Below, one piece after another: positions 26,049 through 35,700 of a DNA stretch of 64,000 nt; positions within the stretch are counted from its first letter, which is position 1, and each line of letters starts with the position of its first letter. The notes beneath the pieces were generated by a model. The model searched no databases, had not been told where the DNA came from, and saw only the letters and a list, made by a program, of their open reading frames with translations. The position numbers were made by a program, and so were the translations under genes. The stretch covers positions 496,001-560,000 of the forward strand of contig NC_010644.1 in NCBI RefSeq assembly GCF_000020145.1, written 5' to 3'. Source of the stretch: Elusimicrobium minutum Pei191. GTDB taxonomy: Bacteria > Elusimicrobiota > Elusimicrobia > Elusimicrobiales > Elusimicrobiaceae.

Positions 26049-28193
26049 ATGAAAAAACATTTTATATTGGTAAATATTCTCTTATCTTTATCTTGCTTTG
26101 CGTCCGCCCAAATGGTTTCAACGGGATATACCCGCAAGCCGGAAATAAAACTTAATGAAACGCGTATAAGGAAATCCTCTTTTGAATACGTTAAATCCCC
26201 CAAAATTATAGAGGCCTCAAAATTATGCGCGCAAGGCAAATGGGACGAATGTATAAGCGGGCTTGCCAAAATTTCCTCCTCAGGTGAGGGAAACCTTATT
26301 TCCGCCGAGGCTGAAACTGAACTTGCTTTTGTACACCTTTCTTTGGGTAACTTGCAAAAAGCGCTTGAACATATTGACGCCGCCCAAATGTTTGATTCTG
26401 AAAATCCTTTTATATTTTTAGCTAAATCTTGGATTTTGGTAAGCATGGGCAAATATAAAGAAAGTAAAGAAGAGCTTGAAAGAATGCTGTATCTAACCGC
26501 CGATTTTGAATATGTTTACTCCGCCCGTTTGGCAAACGCTATAGCCGGTATGATTAGTAAAGACGGTAAATCCCAGGAACAGTTTGCTTATATTTACTCA
26601 ACAAACCCGTATCTTATAGGCTTATCGGCATACATGATAGCGCTTGAAAGTTTTAATAAAGGCGGTAAAAAAAATATCCAAACGGCCGAAATCTTTGCCG
26701 AGCAGGCTTTAACGCATGATTCTTCCAACTTTCCTGCGGCCAGGCTTTTGGCGGAAATTAAATATCAACAAAAAGATTATGACTCGGCATGGAAATACTA
26801 CGGCAGTGTTTACGGTAAAGACGTAACTGATAAAAAAGCCGCTAAAAGAATTAAAAAATTATCTAAAAAAGAAATAAAAAACAGGGATTTGTTTATAACT
26901 AAATTAGATAAACCTATAGTAAGAAGTTATGAGCAAACGCCTTCCTCCCAACAGCTTAGAATAGCGCTTTTTGCCGACAAAAAATTAAGCCCCGTTAAAC
27001 TGCAAAGTTTTGAAATTGTAAGCAGCGGCGGGCTTACAGTTTATGACGAAAAACTTGGAGAGGTTTTTAAAAGCGGCGCAGGAATTGTTGAAACAATTTC
27101 TTTTATTCCCCAAACCGGCGGACTTATAATTAAAGACAGTTATGGAAACACTAAATTCGCCACAAAAAGAAACATCTCCTTAGTGCCTGAAAAGGGCCGC
27201 ACAATACTTGTTAAAAATCCGAAAGGGAAAGACCTTTATGAGGCGGATTTCAGCGACAGGGAACTTAAAGGAGTTATAGAAGTTAACCCTTCTGAAGAAG
27301 GAATGTTAATAGTTAACACCGCCGTTTTAGAGGATGTGCTTCCCGCTCTTATGGCGCAGGGCGCGTCCTCAATGACGCGCAGGACAGAAGCAATGAAAGC
27401 GTTCGCCATTGTTTTACGCAGCCGCCTTGCTAACGCTATTTTTTCAAGAGCGGATGAGCACTATCATATTACCGATATGGAAGAAGGTATGCAGTTTTTA
27501 GGCGTTAACATGCAGTCCGATGAGGCCGTAAAAGCGGTTGAAGCCACAAGGCATGTTTATATAACAGATTCTTCGGTTGATTTTTATTCTTCCTGCTTTA
27601 TATTTAATGAGGAAGGAATTTCTAACAGTGCTTCCGCTAAAAAATTCGCGTATACGCCTTCTAATATCTTTAGATATATAATTTCCAACCCGCCTTTGGA
27701 TTTGCTGTCCGCGCCGCAGGATGCCACTGAATGGGCAGGAATAAAATGGGCTTATTATTATGACGTGGCCGATATACAAAGGCGCGCCAACTCCATTAAA
27801 AAAATAGGAAATATAACAGGCATTGAGGTTTCTTCGGTATCGGATAAAGGCCGTGTAAATCATTTAACAATAAAAGGTAAAAAGGATAATTTGGAAATTA
27901 AAGATTATGGTTTGATAACTTATGTTTTGGGCGCCGGTTCAACACGTTCAAACTCTTTTGTTGTAATTCCTTTTTATAAAGGCAAAAAATTTAAAAACAT
28001 CCTGCTTTTAGGCGTGGATACCGGCAAAGGCAGCGGGTTTTGTCTCGCGGGAGCGGAAGGCCTTGAAAAGAAAGGGGAAACATATTTAAACATTTTAAAA
28101 TATTATTATCCCGGCTCAGGTTTAGTGGCCGACACTGCGCCTGCGGAAAAAGTTTCCTCCCCAAACGGAAATAAAACTATTAATGAAGAATAG
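26049..28193 (+). CDS. Exported TPR protein with SpoIID/LytB domain
   Basis: 714 residues. The signal peptide is HFILVNILLSLSCFASAQ. Residues about 55-280 hold TPR-like helices (LAFVHLSLGNLQKALEHIDA). The C-terminal half matches the SpoIID/LytB fold (PF08486): NTAVLEDVLPALMAQGASS, RRTEAMKAFAIVLRSRLAN, and an end motif ILKYYYPGSGL. SpoIID proteins are peptidoglycan lytic transglycosylases, or amidase-stimulating proteins, that act in the periplasm. The catalytic Glu normally lies in the LPxEM region; here the corresponding segment reads LPALMAQ, so the Glu appears to be missing and activity is doubtful. The 3' end overlaps the glycosyltransferase gene by 11 bp, so the two are co-transcribed. 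Confidence 0.75.
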   Translation: MKKHFILVNILLSLSCFASAQMVSTGYTRKPEIKLNETRIRKSSFEYVKSPKIIEASKLCAQGKWDECISGLAKISSSGEGNLISAEAETELAFVHLSLGNLQKALEHIDAAQMFDSENPFIFLAKSWILVSMGKYKESKEELERMLYLTADFEYVYSARLANAIAGMISKDGKSQEQFAYIYSTNPYLIGLSAYMIALESFNKGGKKNIQTAEIFAEQALTHDSSNFPAARLLAEIKYQQKDYDSAWKYYGSVYGKDVTDKKAAKRIKKLSKKEIKNRDLFITKLDKPIVRSYEQTPSSQQLRIALFADKKLSPVKLQSFEIVSSGGLTVYDEKLGEVFKSGAGIVETISFIPQTGGLIIKDSYGNTKFATKRNISLVPEKGRTILVKNPKGKDLYEADFSDRELKGVIEVNPSEEGMLIVNTAVLEDVLPALMAQGASSMTRRTEAMKAFAIVLRSRLANAIFSRADEHYHITDMEEGMQFLGVNMQSDEAVKAVEATRHVYITDSSVDFYSSCFIFNEEGISNSASAKKFAYTPSNIFRYIISNPPLDLLSAPQDATEWAGIKWAYYYDVADIQRRANSIKKIGNITGIEVSSVSDKGRVNHLTIKGKKDNLEIKDYGLITYVLGAGSTRSNSFVVIPFYKGKKFKNILLLGVDTGKGSGFCLAGAEGLEKKGETYLNILKYYYPGSGLVADTAPAEKVSSPNGNKTINEE

Positions 28194-29367
28194 AGATAAC
28201 AGAGTAAAAATTTTATATATAATTACGCGTTTGGACGCCGGCGGCGCCCAAAAAAGCGTGTTGTATTCCGCCGCCAATCTGTCTAAAAATAAATTTAAAG
28301 TTTTCTTAGCGGCAGGACCGGGCGGAGTGCTGGATCCTTTCGCAAAAAAACTTCTTAAAAATAAATATTTTTATATCAATAGCCTTAGGCAGCGCGTTTG
28401 CTTTTATAACCTTTTTTATGATTTGGTATCTTTATTTCAAACGGCCTGGCTTATAATAAAAATCAGGCCGCATATAATTCATACAAACTGTCCTAAGGCG
28501 GGTGTAGTAGGGCGAGCGGCGGCTTTTTTAACCGCTCCTAAAACAAAGGTTATACACACTTATCATGGCTTAGGTTTTAGCGTCTATGGCGGTATAAAAA
28601 GATATTTATTTTATTCTAAAATTGAAAAATATTTTTCTTTTATAACGGACCAGTTGGTTTTTGTATCAAATTCAAATATGCAAGAAGCGCTTACGCTTGG
28701 CATAGGCAACGTAAAAAAAAATATTCTTATTTATCCCGGAGCTGAGTTTGAAAAGTTAAAACCATCTTTTGATTATAATGCCAAACTTGAATCGCTGCGT
28801 ATTCCTAAAGGGGCAAAGGTCATATTAAGCATAGGTAATTTTAAACCTTTAAAAAACGCCCGCGATTTTGTGCTTGTGGCTAAACATGTTTTAAAAAAAA
28901 TTCCCGGAGCATATTTTCTTTACGCTGGCTGTGGAGGGATGGAAGAACGCAAAGTAAAAACGCTTGCTAAAAAATCAGGACTTAAAAATCATTTGTTTTT
29001 TTTAGGAATGCGGCATGATACCCGTGAATTGTTGGCTGTAAGCGATTTGTATGTTTCAACTTCTCTGCGTGAAGGCATGCCTGTTGCTTTGCTTGAAGCT
29101 TTGGGCGCGGGCGTGCCGGCTGTTTGTTATGAGGCTGACGGCACCGCCGAGGTTTTGATAAACGGCAAAAACGGTTTTATTTTAGGCCAGCGAAACAAAG
29201 AAGGAATGTCAGATAAAATAATTGAGATTTTAAAAAACGATAAAATTTATTTCACTATCAAACAAGGCGTAAAAAGTTTTGATAAAAATCTTTTTAGCGC
29301 GGTTTCCACCGTCAGAAAGCAAGAAGAATTGTATAATAAAATACTGCTTAAAAACCCGGGTTCTTAA
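28183..29367 (+). CDS. GT4-family glycosyltransferase
   Basis: 394 residues, GT-B fold. The N-terminal acceptor domain starts ILYIITRLDAGGAQKSVL (glycine-rich loop). The C-terminal donor domain has GNFKPLKNARDFV, LFFLGMRHDTRELLAVSDL and the catalytic EX7E-type segment SLREGMPVALLEALGAG (Glu residues eight apart), typical of GT4 (PF00534). It probably transfers a sugar from a nucleotide donor during envelope or surface polysaccharide synthesis at the inner membrane. The start lies inside the end of the SpoIID gene, so translation is coupled. The exact sugar cannot be inferred. Confidence 0.85.
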   Translation: MKNRDNRVKILYIITRLDAGGAQKSVLYSAANLSKNKFKVFLAAGPGGVLDPFAKKLLKNKYFYINSLRQRVCFYNLFYDLVSLFQTAWLIIKIRPHIIHTNCPKAGVVGRAAAFLTAPKTKVIHTYHGLGFSVYGGIKRYLFYSKIEKYFSFITDQLVFVSNSNMQEALTLGIGNVKKNILIYPGAEFEKLKPSFDYNAKLESLRIPKGAKVILSIGNFKPLKNARDFVLVAKHVLKKIPGAYFLYAGCGGMEERKVKTLAKKSGLKNHLFFLGMRHDTRELLAVSDLYVSTSLREGMPVALLEALGAGVPAVCYEADGTAEVLINGKNGFILGQRNKEGMSDKIIEILKNDKIYFTIKQGVKSFDKNLFSAVSTVRKQEELYNKILLKNPGS

Positions 29368-29397
29368 AAAAACAATATCAACTTTTTATAAAAATAG

Positions 29398-29403
29398 TAT
29401 AAT
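29398..29403 (+). promoter_or_regulatory. -10 box upstream of a short ORF
   Basis: TATAAT, preceded by no convincing -35 box; lies 42 bases before ATG 29446. Confidence 0.3.
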
Positions 29404-29445
29404 ATTTATGTAGCTAACTTTTTTAGTTTTTAATTTAAAAAAAGT

Positions 29446-29556
29446 ATGATAAAAAATATTAACCTAAATATTATTCGTATTGCGAAAGAAGTTCGTTCAA
29501 TTATGAGCGCGCTTTTTTATGTTATGTTTAAACGCAATGCGGAGGCGATAGGTTAA
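29446..29556 (+). CDS. Candidate 36-residue small protein
   Basis: ATG 29446 to TAA 29554-29556 encodes an Ile/Lys/Arg-rich 36-residue peptide that begins MIKNINLNIIRIAKEVR and has a short hydrophobic middle (SALFYVMF). It would be amphipathic or weakly membrane-active. A perfect TATAAT lies upstream and an intrinsic terminator follows 33 bp later, so the region looks like a small transcription unit. No Shine-Dalgarno sequence is visible. It may instead be a non-coding RNA. Confidence 0.3.
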   Translation: MIKNINLNIIRIAKEVRSIMSALFYVMFKRNAEAIG

Positions 29557-29589
29557 TAAAAACAATTTTTTGTTGTTATAAAAACTATA

Positions 29590-29617
29590 AACCTCCGATA
29601 AAAAATCGGAGGTTTTT
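29590..29617 (+). terminator. Intrinsic terminator
   Basis: AACCTCCGAT (29590-29599) pairs with ATCGGAGGTT (29604-29613), followed by TTTT; ends the small unit starting near 29400. Confidence 0.85.
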
Positions 29618-29687
29618 TATTTTAACGGGCTATTTTTTGGCGGCGGTTTAACTCTTAGTAGACGCTGCCTTGTAAAAAAGACCCATT

Positions 29688-29715
29688 TTAAGACCTACCG
29701 TACGGTAGGTCTTAA
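29688..29715. repeat. Perfect 28-bp palindrome upstream of the giant gene
   Basis: TTAAGACCTACCGT followed by its exact reverse complement, flanked by further AAGACC words. Similar GGTCTT/AAGACC inverted repeats lie at 57660-57695 and less clearly at 5201-5236 and 62679-62735. No T-run follows, so it is not a classical terminator; an operator or RNA element is possible. Confidence 0.6.
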
Positions 29716-29794
29716 GACCCTGGCGACGGAACTACGAAGATACTAAAATTTTATTAATGTATTTTACGAGTGAATTTTAGCGAAACGAGAAAGA

Positions 29795-32700
29795 ATGAAA
29801 ATAACAGAAACTGTAACCAAAATAATAAGCGCTGTCTTAATAGCAAGCATACTTCAAAGTGTTGTGCCCGCTGAGGTTTATGCGCAGGTACGTGTTGAAA
29901 AAAAAGCTACGAACATAAGCACAAAAAATCCAATAATAAATTCCAAGAACATAAAGAACTCCGGCTACATGATAAAGAGCGAAAAAGGATTAATAGGTCG
30001 AGAGATAAGTGAGGAGTTGGGGAAGGTATGGGGGAAGAGTTTTGCTGTGGAGAGTGTGAGGGTTGAGAGGGTATATGAAGAAGAGCGTGTAAAGATAGCG
30101 ATTGAGAGCGGGAGTCGTGAGAGGAGGGTATATGAGGTAATGGGAGAGGATTATTATAAAGCGTTGGAGTATTTTGCCGAGCAGGGGGGTGTTAGGTTGG
30201 GATATGGGAACGATGTAGAAGGAGAGAGTGTAGAGGAGGGAGGTTTATTAAACAGTGCGGACAGGGTATACAGTGCGTATAAGAGGACGTTGCAGAACAG
30301 TGATTCGAGGAAGGTAGGGAAGGGAGTGATAGAGTTAAGGTATGATTTGATAAGAAAGGATAGCAGGAAGAAGTTGGAGATGGATATAGATGAAGCTACT
30401 GGAGCGATGTTAAAGGTATTGGTGGACATATTGTTGTATTCGAAGAGGGGAATACAGGAAAGGTACGCGCCGTTGGTGACGGAGGTATTGGTAGGGATGA
30501 GGCGATTAGATTTAGGGGGAAAGACAGCGGGCAGTATGAGGGCATATTATAAAGAGGTATTGGATGTAAAGAAGAGTAAGGGAGTTTGTGAGAGCAGGAT
30601 TACGGACGGGTATGTGAGGGGTTTGGGGGAGGCGCAGAAGAGTTGTATAGATATAACGAGTGCGATGACGGGGCTTGGGTTGATAGGAGGAGGGGAGGAG
30701 GAGATATACAAATTTGGGAAGGAGTATTGGAGTGAGGGGCGGGTATCGTCTGTAATAATGAGCAGGGCGGCGCACGGGTTGATATTAAGCGGAGAAAAGG
30801 GGATTGTATTGTTAGGAGAATTGATAAGGGAAACGGTAAGGAGCGGGTATCCTAGGAACGCGGTGAAGTGGGCGTGGGACAAATTTGGGGCTGTATTTAC
30901 GCCGTCGGAGTATGTTGACGGGTATTATAATCATGTGAGTAAAAAGGCGTTGTATTTGAATGAAGTGACGAGGCGGTTTGAGTATATAGATGAGGAGAAG
31001 GCAAGGGAGTGGGGTTTTAGTGTTAGAGATATAAAGATGTGTCAGGAGGTAGAGGTAAAGAGGGGAAGTGATGCGTGTTTAATGATGCCAATGAGGAATG
31101 TATTTACGGATATAGGGGAGGATTTGGCGTATTTAGGGGGAGCTGGAGGAAAGCGTGAGATAAGGAAATTATTAAGAGAAGAGCGGAATTTGCATTGGCC
31201 GTTTATAGTTGGAGTATTGGGTAGTGGGGCGTATGAAGGGGATGGAGGGGCTAACGAGATAAGGAAGGTGATAGCGGGTACGACGTATATGGATGTGACG
31301 TCTGGAACGGACAGGAAGATAAAGGAAGCGGTGGGATTGAAGATAGGAGGGTTTAACGCTGACCAGTTAAAGAGGGCGAGGGAGTATTATAATGAGAAGA
31401 GATTAGCGTATGTATTAGATATAGTTGTGATGATAGCGTTGATAGGAAACCTGGCGAAGAGTATGAGCACGTTTAGGGTACCTAGGAGCGTAGAGAACTG
31501 TTGGAGGAGTTTGAGGGGGGCAGGGAATGCTGGGAAGGAAGTTTCGGTAAGAGGGGTAAGGAGTGTAAAGGTAGCGGAGCAGGCGGCGGCGATGGAGCGT
31601 GTAAATGCGGTAAAGAAGGTTAGCGGTGGGGTAAAGGGGGGAGTGATAGAATTTGGTTTAGAGGGTGTGGGAGGAGAGTTAAAGGTAGTGAAGGGTCGGA
31701 TAGGAGGGAAGTTAAAGATAAGTCCGGTGTTAGAGGGAACGTTGAAGGTAGAGACGAAGGTAAAGGATTTGGGCTTAAGCGTAGGCGGGTCTGGAGGGGG
31801 AGGCACGTTTAGCGCGAGGCCTGTTGTGGGGAAAGGAATAATAGAGGGAGGGAAGGGAATAAGTTTGGAGAGTAAAGTTACCGGTGCGTTTAGAGTTATG
31901 GAGGGGAATAAAGTAGCGGGTGGAGTGGTGGAGGGTGAAAAGGTTATTGTTGCTGCGAGAGGAACGGGAAGTGGGGTTGGCAGGATTGGCAGAGTGATGG
32001 GTAGGGCGAAGAATAGTTTTGTACATGCGAAGAACAAGGCTGTGGTATACAGTATGATGGTAATGTTGCCAATGGGGAGCATGACGGAGGCTGGAAGCGC
32101 GGTAAAGAATATAAGTAATGTAGGGAAGCAGATAAGCGTGATGGCGGAAGCAGGGGGGGTAGGAGTAAGGACGATAGAGGGTGGAAAGTTAATAAGGGGA
32201 GTAATCGCGGCTGGCGAGGTAAGCAAAGCAATGAGGAGCGCGGAGGTTGTATCGGGAGTAAGTAAGGGATTGGATAGAGCGGGGAGAATAGGTAAGGCGT
32301 CGAAGTTGGGAGGGATTGGAGCAAAGCGAGTAGGTGATACGGCAAAGTTATTTGGGATAGGAAGTATAATAGGAAGGCCGGCAGAGGCGGAGGGAGGCAG
32401 CGGGCCGTCGTCTGGAACATTGGAGCGGGTATACGCGCAGTTGGTGGGGGTAAGAGCGCCAGTAAGTAAAGAGGTAAGCACGAAGGAGTTTATCAAGCAA
32501 GAGTTGATAAACATGAGCGGGATAGGTTTTGTAGCGATGCTTGCGGAAGAGTTAAAGATAGGAAGGGAGATAAGAAGGGAGTATGGGAAAGAAGGGATAA
32601 CGGCGGAGAGCATGAAGAAGCAGTGGGCTGCTGTGGAGATGACGAGGGCAGAGGCGGTGTTGGATAGAGCGGTGGAAGAAGGGAGAGAGCTGACGGATTT

Positions 32701-35700
32701 AGAGAACAGCGCGGTAGCCGGGTATATAAGTAATATACATGTAAACAACCAGGGTTATGTAGAAGGCGAAAAAGGGGAATGGAGTTTGTCAAATACGCCG
32801 ATAGCGAAGGCTGCGGATGATTATATAAAAAATAAATATGGGTATGAATATAAGCAAGACGTTGAGAGCTATAAGAGGGTAAACGGGGAAGGAAAAGAAG
32901 AGACGGTAAGCAGGATAATAAACAAAAGAGTAGAAAAAATAACCCCCGCGCAAGAAGCCTTAGAAGGAACAGCGGCGCATCATGTAACCGGGCAGGTATA
33001 CTCCTCAGCAAGACCTGTGGTAACAGGAGTCTTAGAACATACCTTAGGATCAGCAAGCGAGGCAGCGGTAAACGCTAAAGCAAGCGCGGCGGAATTTGGG
33101 ATGCAGGTAAGGCCTATAGTGAAAAACCAGTCTGTTAGTACGATAGCTGCCAGCTTTTTTGGGGTATTGCCCGAGAAATTAAAAGCCGTATTAACCAACA
33201 CTTTAACATCTGATGAAGCCGAATCATTACAGAACGCGTTAGACTCCGCTTACAATAAAGCCATTTTGGAATTTATTGTAAAACATGGGGACAGCGCCGC
33301 CGCGAAAGTCGGTGATAAAACGGTAAGAACTTACCCCGCGTTTCAAATTATATTAGAAAATAATATAAATAACGCTTTTAAAACAGTTAATATAAACAGG
33401 ACTTCGCTTGAGGCTATAAGGGCGGAGCTTGGGTCTGTTATATTTATAAACGATGCTGAGTTAGCGGCATTAGATAAAGCAGACGTTTTTGACTCTGAAC
33501 AAAGAAAAATAAACACGCAAGCCGCGCAAAAAGCTTTTGAGCAAAAACAGGCGGATGGCAGCGTTGTAAATATTACGGAAGACGGTTTTGAAATATTAAA
33601 TCCTGCCACAGATAAAGTGGAATATACAAAAGGGTTTTTAGGAATCGGCAAAAAGCCTAAGATTTCTGTTAACAGTTCAACTAAAGATAATCAACCTTTA
33701 AGCATAGAAAATAAAATAGAACAAAAATACCAGGTAAACGCGGCTATAGAAAAACCTGACGGCAGTATTAAAATTTCGGAGCTGCATAGTATTAAGATAA
33801 AAGTTATCGCGTCGGTAAAAGATATTATTAAATTTAAGCAGCATATTTACGGAAATTATGTTCCTTTTATTAATAATGAAGGTAACCTGATTTTTTTAAA
33901 TACCAAAACAGGTAAAAAAGACAGTTCTATTTCTGTTCACGCTACAAACGGAGTTTCTTTTCAATCCATTGCCGAGAAAATAGAAAACGGCGTGGCGTCA
34001 ACCTCTTTACCTGTGGTGGAAACTTCCATGAGGCATTCCAACTCCTGGACGCTGGCTCTTTATTTAACCTCTATAATTAATGGTTTTATAATTTTGTTCA
34101 GCGGTTCAAACGTTATACAGTTTGCCGATAAAATGGATTTATCTAATACGCAGCAGGCTCTTTTTAGCAGCGTTACGTTTATACTTGCCATACCGGTGCC
34201 TTATTTAGCTACAATCGCTAAAGCAAAATTAGGCAAAGCAAAAACATTAAAATTAGGCGTTTCGGCCGTCTTACTTGGCGGCGTTATGAGCGCGGCTTTC
34301 GGGCTTGGGCATTTTAGCGTTTGGGAAAATGTGGGTTTGCAATACGCGGGGCTTCTTGCTTCGGCTTTCATTACAGGTATAGGAGTGTTTACAACAACGG
34401 TAACTACTTCGCCGATAATGTCTAACATAACAGGCGATCCTGATTTGAGAATGAAAAAAACAGCCAGACTGCAAATGCTTATGTCTTTAGGGGTTATGTT
34501 GGCTACTACATCCGCATGGATGCTTAGCAAAGCGGGCATTGACCCTACTTCGGCTATACCGTTGCTTGCTATCGGTATGTCAGGCGCTACTCTTGCGGCT
34601 TTACATAAGACAAATATTCCCAACTTTAAATATAATGGTTTTACTAAAAACGCCGAAGAAACGGTTGTTAAAGAAAAAGTATCTTTCTCGGAAAAGAAGA
34701 TTAAAGCCGCCACCGCTTTTAAAAATTTTGTAAACGCTCATAAAACAGCTTTAGGTAATTTTACGCATGGTAATTTTAAACAAGGCGCAGACTCTTTAAA
34801 ATACGGTTGGAATATTATCTTTAACGATGGTGAAGCGTGGAAGCTTATTCCCAGTGCGTTTTTATTAAACGGCGCGGAAGTTGGATTTATGGTAAGTATG
34901 CCTATTATGATTTTAGCTATAATGCCCGGCGCTAATGAACTTGTAAGCGGACTTGCGTTTTTATATTCCTCTGCTCCTTTTATATTGGGAAGACTTACTG
35001 CCAAAACCTTAATTAATAAATTTGGCATGTTTGGCAGTAAAATGCTTGCCACAGGCTTAACTGTTGTTGGCGTTACGTCCGCAATAGGAATGGGAATGAG
35101 CGCCGGCGTAGTGCCGCTTGTCGCGGCTATAGGTGTTGGGGAATACGGCATATCAAGCTTTTTTGCTTTATTTAATATAGGCCTTGCCGCTACCCCTAAA
35201 AGAGAGGCTAAACTTGTTCATTGGATATCAATTTCAACTTTAGGCTGCGCTATTTTCCCGGCTATGTTTGCCGCTATGGCTGACACCGCTAAAATAAGGT
35301 ATATGGCACAAGGGTTAAGCGAACAACTTGCCAATGTTGAAGCTACCACAACCTTTTATCTTATGGCTCCTTTAGCGTTAATAGGCGTGTCGTTTGCTCT
35401 TATGGCGGCCCAAAAAGGCGCGGCAAAAGAATTGATAAACGGTTTTGTGAAAATAGCCAAAAATTTACATGCAGCCCTTTTTGCCACTACGCCCAAAGCA
35501 TTTGCCAGTGAGAAAGAAAGAACGCAACATGAATCATCAAGAGTAAAATTTTTCTCAAAAAATAAAAAAGACGATACAAGCAAAGGTTCCGGTACTCTTA
35601 ATTTCGGCGTTAACCCCACGGAACTTGCTAAAGGAATTAAAAAAATATTTACGGTTAATTCCCAGGTTGTGGAAGGAAACGGAAAAGTTATAATACAAGA

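Noticed and set aside
31387-32748. Long minus-strand open frame (453 residues) and several neighbours opposite the giant gene
   Set aside because: Its Pro/Ser/Thr/Leu-rich product is the mirror of the purine-biased coding strand; no ribosome site, and the plus-strand frame is continuous with recognisable domains.
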